Shown here piece after piece: positions 1 through 9,174 of a DNA stretch of 64,000 nucleotides (positions are counted from its first letter, which is position 1; the number at the start of each line of letters is the position of its first letter). Position numbers and translations under genes: made by a program. The notes below the pieces were generated by a model, which saw only the letters and a list, made by a program, of their open reading frames with translations, had not been told where the DNA came from and ran no database searches. Source of the stretch: Microbacterium sp. TPD7012 (lineage in GTDB: Bacteria > Actinomycetota > Actinomycetes > Actinomycetales > Microbacteriaceae); assembly GCF_003075395.1 (NCBI RefSeq), contig NZ_QDFV01000001.1, forward strand, positions 372,001-436,000, written 5' to 3'.

Positions 1-446
1 CATACGAGATGATGCAGCAGCAGCTCGCCGAGGCGGGTATCACGCTGAACCTCAAGTCGACGCCGCTCGCCGAGATCGCCCCGATCTTCACCACGGGTGA
101 ATCGTGGACCGACCTCGTCGCCATCCCGGGCAGCCCGCGTGCTTCGGCTGCGTACTACCTCGAGCCGGTCCTCCTCGAGGGCGGCTACTACAACCACTGG
201 GACGGCAACCCCGACGCCGACAAGGCCCGGGAGCTGCTGGCCGCGGCGAAGTCCGCAGCAACTCCGGAGGAGTACAACGACCTCGTCGCGCAGCTCGCGA
301 CCGAGACCGCCGACAAGGCGCTCGAGTTCGTGCCCGCCGCAGTGCCGGTCTACTTCGAGGTCTGGGACAGCAGCAAGCTGCACGATTACGAGAACGACGC
401 GTTCTACTCGCGCTCGGCTCTCGATCACGCCTGGCTCTCGCAGTGA
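1..446 (+). CDS. ABC transporter substrate-binding protein, family 5, C-terminal fragment
   Basis: This is the last ~148 residues of a reading frame that enters from the left edge, so the start and signal peptide are missing. The text fits the C-terminal lobe of oligopeptide/nickel-type (SBP_bac_5) binding proteins: a segment on splitting of leftover residues ('ARELLAAAKSAATPEEYNDLVAQL') is followed by a short 'VPVYFEVWDSSKLHDYENDAFYSRS' tail, here paraphrased in two pieces. The protein would deliver its ligand to the membrane importer energised by the two ATPases that follow at 535 and 1401. The matching permease genes are not in the window and probably lie upstream. Ligand unknown. Confidence 0.75.
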   Translation, partial: YEMMQQQLAEAGITLNLKSTPLAEIAPIFTTGESWTDLVAIPGSPRASAAYYLEPVLLEGGYYNHWDGNPDADKARELLAAAKSAATPEEYNDLVAQLATETADKALEFVPAAVPVYFEVWDSSKLHDYENDAFYSRSALDHAWLSQ

Positions 447-463
447 CACCGGGCCCGGGTGTC
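445..463 (+). terminator. Small stem-loop directly after the binding-protein stop codon
   Basis: GACACC (445-450) and GGTGTC (458-463) form a GC-rich hairpin starting at the stop codon of the binding-protein gene. There is no T-run, so it looks more like an mRNA-stabilising or attenuating hairpin between the binding-protein and ATPase genes than a full terminator. Confidence 0.3.
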
Positions 464-534
464 GTCGTGAGCGAACGCGGCGGCGCCCGGGCGTTCCCCT
501 CCACTTCCGTACCAGAGAGAAAGCCGAGTCGCGC

Positions 535-1404
535 ATGACCGACGACCTCGACGCCCTCCGCGTCGAAGACCTCAGCATCGCCTACGGCACCGCCCCGCCG
601 TCGGTGTCCGGAGTCTCGTTGCGCGTACGCCGCGGCGAGATCGTCGGCGTGATCGGCGAATCGGGCAGCGGCAAGTCCAGCATCGCCCTGGCGATGATGG
701 GCCTGCTGCCCGACTCGGCCCGCGTGACGGCCGCCCGCATGACGGTCGCCGGTGCCGACATGCAGGATGCGACCGAGCGCGACTGGGGAGAGGTGCGCGG
801 CGTCAAGGCATCGATGGTCTTCCAGGAGCCCATGGCCGCGCTCAACCCCTGCATGCGCATCGGCGCCCAGATCGCCGAGGTGCTGCAGATCCACGGCAAG
901 GCCGACAAGAGGCAGGCCAGGGCGCGGGCGCTCGAGATCCTGAAGCTGGTGCAGATGCCGGATGCCGAGAAGCGCCTCGGCTATTACCCGCATCAGCTCT
1001 CGGGCGGTCAGCGCCAGCGAGTCGTGATCGCCATCGCGGTCGCGGCTGGTCCCGATCTGCTGGTGGCCGATGAGCCGACGACCGCGCTCGACGTCACGGT
1101 GCAGGCGCAGATCCTCGACCTGATCAAGAGCCTCCGCGACGAGACGGGCATGGGCGTGCTGTTCATCAGCCATGACCTCGGCGTGATCGGCCAGCTCTGC
1201 GAACGGGTCGCCGTAATGTACCGCGGCCGGGTCGTCGAATCGGGCTCGGCGCGACGGGTGCTGGAGGACCCTCGGCATCCGTACACGCGGGCCCTCCTGG
1301 AGAGCATTCCGCGTCCGTCGGTGCCGGTCAGGTCGCCGCTCGCCGTGATCCCCGCACTCAACGACTTCGCCGAGGCGCCCGCCGAACTCGAGGAGGCATC
1401 ATGA
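535..1404 (+). CDS. Oligopeptide-type ABC transporter ATP-binding protein (DppD-like)
   Basis: A 289-residue cytoplasmic ATPase that powers a peptide/nickel-type importer. Visible motifs are Walker [10 protein letters not shown] (residues ~41-49), Q-loop 'VFQEPM' (~95-100), the ABC signature LSGGQRQR (~155-162), Walker B '[12 protein letters not shown]' (~175-186) and an oligopeptide-family C-terminal tail with '[12 protein letters not shown]'. The ATG at 535 was chosen because AGAGAGAAAG lies just upstream and the homologous domain begins a few residues later, although the open frame runs further back. Its last codons overlap the next ATPase (ATGA at 1401-1404), indicating translational coupling. 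Paired DppD/DppF ATPases are typical of this transporter class; the ligand cannot be read from the sequence. Confidence 0.93.
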   Translation: MTDDLDALRVEDLSIAYGTAPPSVSGVSLRVRRGEIVGVIGESGSGKSSIALAMMGLLPDSARVTAARMTVAGADMQDATERDWGEVRGVKASMVFQEPMAALNPCMRIGAQIAEVLQIHGKADKRQARARALEILKLVQMPDAEKRLGYYPHQLSGGQRQRVVIAIAVAAGPDLLVADEPTTALDVTVQAQILDLIKSLRDETGMGVLFISHDLGVIGQLCERVAVMYRGRVVESGSARRVLEDPRHPYTRALLESIPRPSVPVRSPLAVIPALNDFAEAPAELEEAS

Positions 1405-2174
1405 GCGACGACGTGCTCCGGGTGGGGAGCATCACCCAGCGATTCGGTCACGGCGAAAACGCCATGGTGGCGCTCGACGACGTGAGTCTGTCGGTTCCCC
1501 GTGGTGAGACCCTCGGCCTGGTCGGCGAATCCGGTTCGGGCAAGAGCACGCTCGCCCGCGCGATCCTGCTCATGCGCAAGCCCTCCGCGGGCACGATCGA
1601 ATTCGACGGCGAGGACGTGACCGGTCTGCGCGGCCGGGCGCTGCGGACGCACCGCCGCCGGATCCAGATGGTGTTCCAGGATCCCAACGACTCGCTCGAT
1701 CCGCGGTTCACGGTGGCACGCTCGATCGCGGAGCCTCTCGTGGCCGCCGGCGTCGGATCGAAGGAGCGTCGCCGTCGTCTCGCCGACGCTCTCGATCGCG
1801 TGGGCCTGCCGATGGACTCGGCCGAGCGCTACCCGCACGAGTTCTCCGGCGGGCAGCGCCAGCGCATCGCGATCGCCAGGGCGATGGCGGCCGAGCCGGA
1901 GTTCGTCGTGCTCGACGAGCCGACCTCGGCCCTCGACGTCTCGGTGCAGGCGCAGGTGCTGAACCTGCTCGTGCAGCTGCAGAAGGACACCGGCGTCACC
2001 TACCTGTTCATCACCCACAACCTCGCCGTCGTTCATCACCTCGCCCACCGTGTCGCGGTGATGCACCAGGGAAAGGTCGTCGAGGAGGGCACCGGGGAGC
2101 AGGTCATGAATGCGCCAGAGCATCCGTACACCCAGCGGCTGCTCGAATCGATGCCCGTGCTGTACCGCACCTGA
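1401..2174 (+). CDS. Oligopeptide-type ABC transporter ATP-binding protein (DppF-like)
   Basis: A 257-residue second ATPase of the same importer. It has Walker [10 protein letters not shown] (~39-47), Q-loop '[12 protein letters not shown]', signature FSGGQRQR, Walker B '[12 protein letters not shown]' and the switch histidine in 'ITHNLAVV'. It ends with the oligopeptide-family motif '[14 protein letters not shown]'. The start overlaps the stop of the DppD-like gene by four bases. The DppD/DppF heterodimer is expected to sit under two permeases encoded outside the window. Confidence 0.93.
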   Translation: MSDDVLRVGSITQRFGHGENAMVALDDVSLSVPRGETLGLVGESGSGKSTLARAILLMRKPSAGTIEFDGEDVTGLRGRALRTHRRRIQMVFQDPNDSLDPRFTVARSIAEPLVAAGVGSKERRRRLADALDRVGLPMDSAERYPHEFSGGQRQRIAIARAMAAEPEFVVLDEPTSALDVSVQAQVLNLLVQLQKDTGVTYLFITHNLAVVHHLAHRVAVMHQGKVVEEGTGEQVMNAPEHPYTQRLLESMPVLYRT

Positions 2175-2176
2175 TC

Positions 2177-2602
2177 ATGAGGATTCAGCGAGCGGGAGAC
2201 AACGCCCACGACTGGGCGCTGTACGACGGCGAGGGCCGGATCGGCATCGAGTGGTACTTCAAGGAGACCTCGGCGCTGCCGATCTCGGTGATGCGCTACC
2301 ACCTGAAGCCGGGCGCGGAGGAGGGGCAGCATCACCACCTCGAGGGCGATCCGGACAGCTGCTCGACGAACAGCTCCGACGAGCTGTACATCGTCACGCA
2401 GGGCGAGGTCGTGATCACCGCGGGCGCGGATCGTCGGGTGCTCCGCGCCGGCGACGCCTTCTACGCCCCCGAGGGTATGCAGCACGGAGTGCGCAACGAA
2501 TCGGATGCCGTGGCCGAACTCGTGCTCGTGTTCGGCCCGCGTGGGAAGCATCCGTTCTCCCAGACCGGGATCGAGGCGTTCGACGCGGAGGCGGACAGGT
2601 AG
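2177..2602 (+). CDS. Cupin-domain protein
   Basis: A 141-residue single-domain cupin. The double-stranded beta-helix is recognisable from 'KPGAEEGQHHHLEGD' (metal-ligand histidines near residues 46-52) and the second cupin motif 'GDAFYAPEGMQHGVRNES'. It begins two bases after the stop of the DppF-like ATPase, so it is probably co-transcribed with the importer and may act on or sense the imported compound. Cupins of this size can be isomerases, dioxygenases or sugar-binding sensors; the sequence does not decide among these. Confidence 0.8.
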   Translation: MRIQRAGDNAHDWALYDGEGRIGIEWYFKETSALPISVMRYHLKPGAEEGQHHHLEGDPDSCSTNSSDELYIVTQGEVVITAGADRRVLRAGDAFYAPEGMQHGVRNESDAVAELVLVFGPRGKHPFSQTGIEAFDAEADR

Positions 2603-2660
2603 CGTCGAGCGGCTTCTCCTGCGCTACGCGTGCGGAGCCGGGCGGAAGGATGCCACGGCC

Positions 2661-4571
2661 TCAGCCCTGCCCGCCCTGGAGTCGCTCGCGCAGCTCATCG
2701 AGTCGCACGGCGATGCCGAGGCGGAACATCCGCTCGTCGTCGCGCCAGTCCGCTCCCAGCACGTGGTCGAGACGGTCCAGCCGCTGGAGGATCGTGTTCG
2801 TGTGGAAGTTGAGGGCCCGCGCGGTCTTCGTGGGGCTGGCGTTGCTGCGCACGAACGCTCGGAGCGTGCCCAGCAGGTCGGCGTTGCGCTCGGCATCGTA
2901 TTCACGCACCACGCCGATCGTGTCGCCCAGGAAGGACGACAGGCCCTGCGCATCGGTGTCGAGCACGGCAGAGTAGGGGAGGAAGTCCTCGACGTGCGCC
3001 GTCAGGTCGGTCAGCTCGAGCGCGGCGAGCAGCCTGGCGGTGCGGCGCGCGGCGAGGAAGGCGGCGGGCAGCGGCGCCTTGGCCGGCGGAGGCACGACGA
3101 CGGCGACGGAGTCCTGGATGGCGGCGGCGACCTGCGTGCGCAGCCGGTCCGGCTCGATCTCGCCGCGTCTCCCGGAGTAGACGGCCACCACGAAGCCGCG
3201 GTACTCCCCGACCAGCGCCCGGTCGTCCAGCTGACGGATGAGCGCCCGTGCCGCGGGTGTCTGCTGGTCGCCCGCGACGGCGAGCAGCAGCAGCGAGTCG
3301 AGCCCGCTGAGATCGACGCCGAGCCTCCGGGCGCGACGCTCGACGTCGGAGCGCCGCTCAGGCACATCGTCGAGGATGTCGGCGACCAGCTCGCTGCGCA
3401 CGCGATGATCCGCTCCGGATGCCGCCTCCTGCTGCAGTTCCAGCAGGGCTCCGACCTGTGCGGCGCGCTCGACCGTGCGCAGGTCGACGGCGCCGAGCTC
3501 GAAATCGCCGTCGCCCAGCAGCAGGGCGCCGAAATGCCGGCTGCCCGCCGTGAGCGCCGAGACCGCCCGGATGCCGTGACCCGCCACCGGCACGCAATGA
3601 CCGTGATGGCGGCTCTCGGCGAGCGCCGCGCGCACCGGCTCGTCGAGGGACAGCATCCCCGGGGCGAGGGGAAGCCCGGCCGCCGCGATCACGTTCTCCT
3701 GCGCGTCGATGATCGCGACCGCGCGCCCGAGCGCCGAGGCGAGGGTCTCGGCCACGGGGCCGAACCCCCCGCCGGCGAGCACCGCCTGCACCAGTTCCTG
3801 ATGCACCGTGTTGGCGCGGTCTCGCTCGACCAGGTGGGCGGTCAGGCTCTCGAGGGTGCGGCGGCTGGCGTCTTCGGAGAGCTGCAGGTCGCGCAGCGTC
3901 TGGGTCGTCTGCAGGATGACGGAGGCGTGGTCGGCGACTGCCGACAGAAGGGCGACCTCGTCGGGGGAGAAGCTCTTCTTCTCACGGTTCGCGACGAAGA
4001 GCACGCCGAGCACGTCGTCGCTGGTGAGCATCGGCACGCCCAGGAGGGAGACCAGGCCCTCGGCCGAGACCGCGTCGTCGATGCCCGCGTCGTGGCGCTC
4101 CGCGGCGTACGCGGTGTAGTCGGCGACCCAGTGCGCCGTGCGCGACTCGACGACGACGCTGGCGAGTCCGCGTCCCGGCGGCACGCGGAGCGTCTGGAAG
4201 GACGCACTCACCGAACCGCTGGTCTCGCGCACCCTGAGCTCACGTGTGTCGGGATCGAACTCGGAGAGGTAGGCCAGGTCGACCCCCATCATCTCTCGGG
4301 CGCGCTGCACGAGCCGGGCGAGCACAGCGTCGCTGTCGCGCAGCTCGGCGAGCTCCCTGGCGCTCGAGAAAAGCGCGGTCAGCTCGTGCTCGCGCCGTCG
4401 CAGCCGTGACAGCTCGCGCTGCGCTCGCCCGACCCTCTCGGTGATCGCCGTCGCCCCGGCAACGGATGCTCCCAGCCGCTGCAGGGCGTCGCTGACGGCG
4501 GTCGGTCCGACCAGATCAGGATCGTACGCGGCGTCGAGCAGCGCTGCGATCGCGTCGGTGTGCTCGGGCAT
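2661..4571 (-). CDS. GAF-domain transcriptional regulator with PucR/CdaR-type C-terminal helix-turn-helix
   Basis: A 636-residue cytoplasmic regulator. After a helical, coiled-coil-like stretch (~40-75, 'RAQRELSRLRRREHELTAL') comes a GAF domain (~65-225; 'LVSLLGVPMLTSDDVLGVLF' is typical). A middle CdaR-like region follows, and a PucR-type C-terminal HTH_30 lies at ~570-630 ('NFHTNTILQRLDRL'). PucR-type proteins usually activate catabolic operons in response to a pathway metabolite. It lies 32 bp downstream of the alpha/beta hydrolase gene on the same strand, and both are divergent from the HMG-CoA operon at 5664, its likely target. The ATG at 4571 was chosen over longer in-frame extensions because the paralogue at 29158 starts at a comparable point. 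That paralogue has the same architecture and nearly the same length. Confidence 0.88.
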   Translation of the reverse strand: MPEHTDAIAALLDAAYDPDLVGPTAVSDALQRLGASVAGATAITERVGRAQRELSRLRRREHELTALFSSARELAELRDSDAVLARLVQRAREMMGVDLAYLSEFDPDTRELRVRETSGSVSASFQTLRVPPGRGLASVVVESRTAHWVADYTAYAAERHDAGIDDAVSAEGLVSLLGVPMLTSDDVLGVLFVANREKKSFSPDEVALLSAVADHASVILQTTQTLRDLQLSEDASRRTLESLTAHLVERDRANTVHQELVQAVLAGGGFGPVAETLASALGRAVAIIDAQENVIAAAGLPLAPGMLSLDEPVRAALAESRHHGHCVPVAGHGIRAVSALTAGSRHFGALLLGDGDFELGAVDLRTVERAAQVGALLELQQEAASGADHRVRSELVADILDDVPERRSDVERRARRLGVDLSGLDSLLLLAVAGDQQTPAARALIRQLDDRALVGEYRGFVVAVYSGRRGEIEPDRLRTQVAAAIQDSVAVVVPPPAKAPLPAAFLAARRTARLLAALELTDLTAHVEDFLPYSAVLDTDAQGLSSFLGDTIGVVREYDAERNADLLGTLRAFVRSNASPTKTARALNFHTNTILQRLDRLDHVLGADWRDDERMFRLGIAVRLDELRERLQGGQG

Positions 4572-4603
4572 CACATCACTGTACGGCGCGATGTCGGTCG
4601 GCG

Positions 4604-5452
4604 TCAGTGCCCGAGCTCTGCTCTGCGTGCCGTGCGCAGCAGCGCGGCGGCGAGGTCGGGCCACAGCTCGTGTGGGATCAGGTGCCCCACGTCGGCGTGC
4701 ACCTGCAGCTCGGCGCCGGGGATGGCCTCGGCGATGTCGACGGCGGACGCCCAGTGCAGCACGTCGTCCTCTCGGCCATGGAACACGAGCGTCGGCACCG
4801 TCACGTCCTTCAACGCCTCCAGCCGTTCGGGCGCCCGGCGGAGCGCGGCCCACTGCCGCGAGAAGCCCTCGGGGAAGTAGCCGCGGTCGTACGCTTCCCC
4901 GGCCGCCGCGCGGTGCCACTCGACCTGCGGGTCATAGGCGCCGAGGCGCGTCGACTCCGCATATGCACCGGCGAACTCCACGGCCTGCCCGCGCGTGACC
5001 CGCGCGGGTGGCGCGCTCAGCTCGGGGCGCTCGCCGTGCAGCACGTACCGCGGCGACTGCCCGGGGATGGTCGAGAGCAGTCCGAGGCTCAGAACTCGAT
5101 CCGGATGCCGGATCGCCAGCATCTGCGCCATCATCCCGCCCATCGAGTGCCCGGCGACGTGCGCCGCATCGACCCCGAGGTCATCGAGCACCCGCAGCAC
5201 ATCGTCTGCCATGTCGGACAGGTCGTAGCCGCCGTCGAGGTCATCGTCACCACCGAAACGCTCGGACAATCCGGTGTCGCGGTTGTCGAAGCGCACCACG
5301 CGGAGCCCGCCCGCCGTCAGCATCCGGATGAAGCGCTCGTCCCAGGAGAGCAGTTGGGCGCCGCCGCCCGACACCAGCACGAGCACGGAGGCTTCCTCGT
5401 CGCCGAACACCTCGAAATAGAGACGCACGTCGGCAGAATCGGTGTAGGGCAT
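4604..5452 (-). CDS. Alpha/beta-fold hydrolase
   Basis: A 282-residue serine hydrolase. The nucleophile elbow GHSMGG places Ser at ~103, the acid is probably in 'VFHGREDDVLHW', and the histidine is in 'DVGHLIPHELWPDL'. 'LVSGGGAQLLSWDERF' near residues 27-42 forms the oxyanion-hole region and 'FDNRDTGLS' is common in carboxylesterase/lactonase-like members. No signal peptide is seen, so it is cytoplasmic. It is first in a two-gene minus-strand unit with the GAF regulator and is transcribed divergently from the HMG-CoA catabolic operon. An ester or lactone (mevalonolactone is one possibility) or an acyl intermediate could be its substrate; that is inference only. Confidence 0.85.
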   Translation of the reverse strand: MPYTDSADVRLYFEVFGDEEASVLVLVSGGGAQLLSWDERFIRMLTAGGLRVVRFDNRDTGLSERFGGDDDLDGGYDLSDMADDVLRVLDDLGVDAAHVAGHSMGGMMAQMLAIRHPDRVLSLGLLSTIPGQSPRYVLHGERPELSAPPARVTRGQAVEFAGAYAESTRLGAYDPQVEWHRAAAGEAYDRGYFPEGFSRQWAALRRAPERLEALKDVTVPTLVFHGREDDVLHWASAVDIAEAIPGAELQVHADVGHLIPHELWPDLAAALLRTARRAELGH

Positions 5453-5532
5453 CGGGTCTCCTCACGTGCGGCGGACGGGCGCGTCCGCGCCCCGGGATGT
5501 GGTTGGAGTCTAAATCGGGCGGTCGTGCAGGC

Positions 5533-5545
5533 GGATGTGTCATCC
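5533..5545. promoter_or_regulatory. Small inverted repeat in the hydrolase/HMG-CoA reductase divergent region
   Basis: GGATG-TGT-CATCC is a short perfect inverted repeat in the 211-bp intergenic region between two divergent operons. On the minus strand it reads GGATGACACATCC, which resembles CGATGACACGACC at 31133-31145 beside the paralogous GAF regulator. It is a candidate operator with weak support. Confidence 0.25.
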
Positions 5546-5663
5546 ACCCATAGGAAGATCCGTTCGATGAGCTTTCCATCCATCGTCGCCTGCCCGTGCC
5601 GCTTCTAATGTCGTCTGTGACCCTAGCGCCGAGGACCCGGCCGCTGTCAGGAAGAAGGTGGCG

Positions 5664-6944
5664 ATGTCGATCAACAGCCGAATCTCTGGTCTGCGCGACC
5701 ACACGCCCGACGAGCGGCTCTCCCTCGTTGCGCAGAGCGCGGAACTCGACACGGACGTGCTCGGCGCGCTCCGACCCGACCAGGGGCTCTCGCTCGCGCA
5801 GGCGGACCACATGATCGAGAACGTGGTCGGCATGATCGGCATCCCGATCGGCGTCGCCACGAACTTCACGATCGACGGTCAGGATCGCTTGATCCCGATG
5901 GCGACGGAGGAGCCGAGCGTCGTCGCCGCCGCGTCCAATGCGGCGCGGATGGCCCGGATGCACGGCGGATTCACCACGTCGTACACCGGCGATGTGATGA
6001 TCGCCCAGATCCAGGTGCTCGACGCGATCGATCCGCATGGCACATGCTTCGCCCTGCTCGAGGCGAAGGACGAGCTGCTCGCGCTCGCGAACGAGCAGGA
6101 TCCGATGCTCGTCTCGCTCGGCGGTGGCGCCTTCGACGTCACAGTCCGCGTGCTCCCGACCCGCGCCGGGGTGCAGGTCATCCTGCACCTGCACGTCGAC
6201 GTGCGCGACGCCATGGGCGCCAATGCGGTGAACACGATGGCTGAGGCGATCGCGCCTCGCATCGCCGAGGTCGCCGGCGCCCGCACGCTCCTGCGCATCC
6301 TGACCAACAAGGCGGAGCTACGCGTCACCCGCGCCCGCGCCGTCTTCGATGCCGAGCTGCTCGGCGGGGCGCAGGTGGTCGACGACATCGTCGCCGCGAG
6401 CGCCTTCGCCGAAGCCGACCCGTATCGCGCGGCGACGCACAACAAGGGCATCATGAACGGCATCACGGCCGTGGTGCTCGCGACGGGCAACGACACCCGA
6501 GCGGTCGAATCCGGGTGCCATTCGCATGCTGCCCGCGCCGGTCGGTACGCGGCCCTGTCGCAGTTCGAGAAGGATGCCGACGGCAACCTGGTCGGAACCC
6601 TCGAGGTCCCGCTCGCAGTCGGCCTCGTCGGCGGCGCCACCCGCGCGCACCCGACGGCCCAGGCGTCGGTGAAGCTCCTCGGCGTGCAGACCGCGCATGA
6701 GCTGGCTGCCGTCATCGCAGCGGTCGGACTCGCCCAGAACCTCGCGGCGTGCCGCGCGCTGGCGGCGGAGGGCATCCAGCGCGGGCACATGTCCCTGCAC
6801 GCGCGCACGATCGCCGCGAGCGCCGGAGCAGACGTCGATGAGATCGGCGAGGTCGCCGCGCGTATCGTGGCGGAGCGCCGCATCCGCGTGGAGTATGCCC
6901 GCGAGGTGCTCGCGGAACTCCGTGCGGCAGGGGCGAGCGCATGA
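5664..6944 (+). CDS. mvaA: Degradative (class II) hydroxymethylglutaryl-CoA reductase
   Basis: A 426-residue enzyme interconverting mevalonate and HMG-CoA. The class II hallmarks are visible: catalytic Glu in 'ATEEPSVVAAASNAARMA' (~E83), catalytic Lys in 'ILTNKAELRVTRA', Asp and nucleotide-binding motif 'DAMGANAVNTM', and the catalytic His in the C-terminal 'GHMSLHARTIAASAG'. Length matches the Pseudomonas mevalonii type (about 430 residues). A GTG lies six bases upstream, but AGAAGG is better placed for the ATG at 5664. It opens an operon with HMG-CoA lyase and CoA-handling enzymes and no other mevalonate-biosynthesis genes. That context supports oxidation of mevalonate to HMG-CoA for catabolism rather than isoprenoid synthesis. 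Confidence 0.95.
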   Translation: MSINSRISGLRDHTPDERLSLVAQSAELDTDVLGALRPDQGLSLAQADHMIENVVGMIGIPIGVATNFTIDGQDRLIPMATEEPSVVAAASNAARMARMHGGFTTSYTGDVMIAQIQVLDAIDPHGTCFALLEAKDELLALANEQDPMLVSLGGGAFDVTVRVLPTRAGVQVILHLHVDVRDAMGANAVNTMAEAIAPRIAEVAGARTLLRILTNKAELRVTRARAVFDAELLGGAQVVDDIVAASAFAEADPYRAATHNKGIMNGITAVVLATGNDTRAVESGCHSHAARAGRYAALSQFEKDADGNLVGTLEVPLAVGLVGGATRAHPTAQASVKLLGVQTAHELAAVIAAVGLAQNLAACRALAAEGIQRGHMSLHARTIAASAGADVDEIGEVAARIVAERRIRVEYAREVLAELRAAGASA

Positions 6945-7948
6945 GCGTCCCCGCACCGCGGGTGATCCGCCAGGACGGGCTGCCGACGCGGGTCACGGTG
7001 TTCGAGGTGGGGCCGCGCGACGGGCTGCAGGCCGAGACCGACATCATCCCGGCCGATATCAAGACGCAGCTCTGCCGACGTCTGTATGCCGCGGGCAGCC
7101 GTGATCTCGAGGTCACGAGCTTCGTGCCGCCGAACTGGATCCCGCAGCTCGCCGACGCCGAGGAGGTCGTCGCCGGCCTCGATGCGCCGAAGGGCGCCAG
7201 GGCCGTCGGACTCGTGCCCAACCTCCGCGGACTGCAGAGGGCGATCGACGCCGGCATCCGCGAGGTGTCGGTCGTCGTCAGCGCCACCGAGTCGTTCGCA
7301 CAGGCGAATCTCAACACGACGCGGGCGGGGGCGATCGACCGTGCCGCCGAGGTCATCGCCGCCGCCACCGCGCAGAGCATCCGGGTGCGCGGCTACGTCT
7401 CGATGGCGTTCGGCGACCCGTGGGAGGGCGACGTCTCCCCGGATGCGGTGATCGAGGCGGCCGCGGCTCTCCATCACGCGGGGGCGCGCACGATCGCGCT
7501 CAGCGACACGATCGGCGTGGCCACCCCCGGCCACACGGTCGGGATCATCGAAGAGGCCCTGGCCGTCGGCATCCCGGTGTCGGAGATCGCCCTGCATCTC
7601 CATGACACCTACGGACAGTCGCTGGCCAACGTGCACGCGGCGCTGCAGGTCGGCGTCGCCGAGTTCGACGCCTCCGTCGGTGGGCTCGGACGATGCCCGT
7701 ACGCGAAGGGCGCGACCGGTAACCTCGCCACGGAGGACCTCGTGTGGATGCTGCACGGGCTCGGCATCGAGACCGGACTCGATCTCGGCGCCCTGGCCGC
7801 GACCACCCTCTGGCTCTCACGCATCCGCAATGTGCGTCCCGCATCGAACGTCGCCCGTGCGTTCGCCGCAGCGGGTATCGGGGGCACCGGCATCGACGCT
7901 CCCGAATCCGTCGCCCCTCAACCCGCCCAGGAGGTCACGCCCGCATGA
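6941..7948 (+). CDS. mvaB: Hydroxymethylglutaryl-CoA lyase
   Basis: A 335-residue TIM-barrel enzyme predicted to cleave HMG-CoA to acetoacetate and acetyl-CoA. The N-terminal motif 'VFEVGPRDGLQAE' (~20-32), the metal-binding 'HLHDTYGQSLANVHAAL' (H219/H221) and the HMG-CoA lyase signature 'GGLGRCPYAKGATGN' with catalytic Cys ~252 are all present. It overlaps the reductase stop by four bases. Together the two enzymes would take mevalonate to central metabolites. Related DRE-TIM lyases act on other 3-hydroxy-3-methyl acyl-CoAs, so exact specificity is less sure than family. Confidence 0.93.
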   Translation: MSVPAPRVIRQDGLPTRVTVFEVGPRDGLQAETDIIPADIKTQLCRRLYAAGSRDLEVTSFVPPNWIPQLADAEEVVAGLDAPKGARAVGLVPNLRGLQRAIDAGIREVSVVVSATESFAQANLNTTRAGAIDRAAEVIAAATAQSIRVRGYVSMAFGDPWEGDVSPDAVIEAAAALHHAGARTIALSDTIGVATPGHTVGIIEEALAVGIPVSEIALHLHDTYGQSLANVHAALQVGVAEFDASVGGLGRCPYAKGATGNLATEDLVWMLHGLGIETGLDLGALAATTLWLSRIRNVRPASNVARAFAAAGIGGTGIDAPESVAPQPAQEVTPA

Positions 7949-9174
7949 TCGACACCACTCTCCCCGCTCCCGGTGCATTGGCGGGCGTCACCGTGATCGA
8001 CCTGTCGCGCGTGCTCGCCGGTCCCTATGCCGCGCAGATGCTCGCCGACCTCGGGGCGACCGTGATCAAGGTCGAGAACCCGCGGGACCCCGACGTGTCG
8101 CGCGGCTTCCCGCCGTACCTGACCGACGGCGCCGAGGAGTTCAGCGCCTACTACGCCCAGTACAACCGCGGGAAGCTCGGCGTGGGCCTCGATCTCGCCA
8201 CTCCTGAGGGCAAGGAGGTGCTGAAGGACCTGGTCCGCAACGCCGACGTGCTGGTGGAGAACTTCCGTCCCGGCACGATGGAGAAGCTCGGCGTCGGTTA
8301 CGAGGTGCTGCGCGAGATCAACCCGCGGCTCGTCTACACCGCCATCTCGGGCTACGGCCGCACAGGATCGCGCAGCAGGCGTCCCGCATTCGACAACACC
8401 GCGCAGGCGGCCGGCGGCATCTGGTCGATGAACGGCTATGCCGAGCATCCGCCCGTTCGCGTCGGCGTCACGATCGGCGACCTCTCGGCCACGCTGTTCG
8501 CCGTCGTCGGCACGCTGGCCGCCCTTCGCCACGCCGAGGCGACAGGCGAGGGGCAGGTGGTGGATGTCGCCCAGGTCGACAGCATCGTCGCTCTCACCGA
8601 GACCGCGGTGGTCGACTACACCGTGAACGGCACCGTCGCGTCTCCGCAGGGGAACGCCCATGCCTGGGTGCGCCCCTACGAGCTGTTCGAGTGCGCCGAC
8701 GGGCAGGTCTTCTTCGGCGCCTACACCGACAAGCTCTGGAACGCGAGCTGCGATCTCTTCGGCACCCCCGAGCACAAGAGCGACTCCGAGATCGACACGA
8801 TGCGTAAGCGCTTCGAGACCGATGTGTACGAGCGGCGGGTCAAGCCGATCGTCGCGGGCTGGCTCGCGTCGCGCACGAAGAAGGAGCTCGAGGAGCTCGC
8901 CGGCGACGTCGTGCCGCTCACCGCCGTGAAGACGATCGGCGAGGTGGTCGACGACCCGGGCACCGCCGAGCGCGACATGATCGTCGAGGCGGACTACGGC
9001 GACCTGGGCGTGCTGCGGATGTTCGGCCAGCCGATCAAACTCTCGGCCACCCCGGCCACCCCGGCCCGCACCGCGAACCGCTTCGCCGAGCACGCCGATC
9101 AGGTGCTCGCCGAGTTCGCCGGCTACGACGCCGCGCGCATCGCCGAGCTGCGGGCGGCGGGAGCACTCCCGTGA
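7945..9174 (+). CDS. Class III CoA-transferase (CaiB/BaiF family)
   Basis: A 409-residue CoA-transferase that would activate a carboxylic acid using an acyl-CoA donor. The N-terminal 'GVTVIDLSRVLAGPYAAQML' and 'ENFRPGTMEKLG' motifs are typical, and the catalytic Asp is expected at ~D179 in 'TIGDLSATLF'. The ATG overlaps the lyase stop by four bases. In this operon it could load CoA onto 3-hydroxy-3-methylglutarate or 3-methylglutaconate, feeding the hydratase and lyase. It is clearly paralogous to the enzyme at 27059, sharing 'RPYELF' and 'FFGxYTDK' stretches throughout. Confidence 0.92.
   Translation: MIDTTLPAPGALAGVTVIDLSRVLAGPYAAQMLADLGATVIKVENPRDPDVSRGFPPYLTDGAEEFSAYYAQYNRGKLGVGLDLATPEGKEVLKDLVRNADVLVENFRPGTMEKLGVGYEVLREINPRLVYTAISGYGRTGSRSRRPAFDNTAQAAGGIWSMNGYAEHPPVRVGVTIGDLSATLFAVVGTLAALRHAEATGEGQVVDVAQVDSIVALTETAVVDYTVNGTVASPQGNAHAWVRPYELFECADGQVFFGAYTDKLWNASCDLFGTPEHKSDSEIDTMRKRFETDVYERRVKPIVAGWLASRTKKELEELAGDVVPLTAVKTIGEVVDDPGTAERDMIVEADYGDLGVLRMFGQPIKLSATPATPARTANRFAEHADQVLAEFAGYDAARIAELRAAGALP

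Noticed and set aside
2505..4409. Long plus-strand open frame of more than 600 codons
   Set aside because: It lies antisense to the GAF regulator, is Arg/Gly/Ala-rich without domains, and is the usual high-GC shadow.
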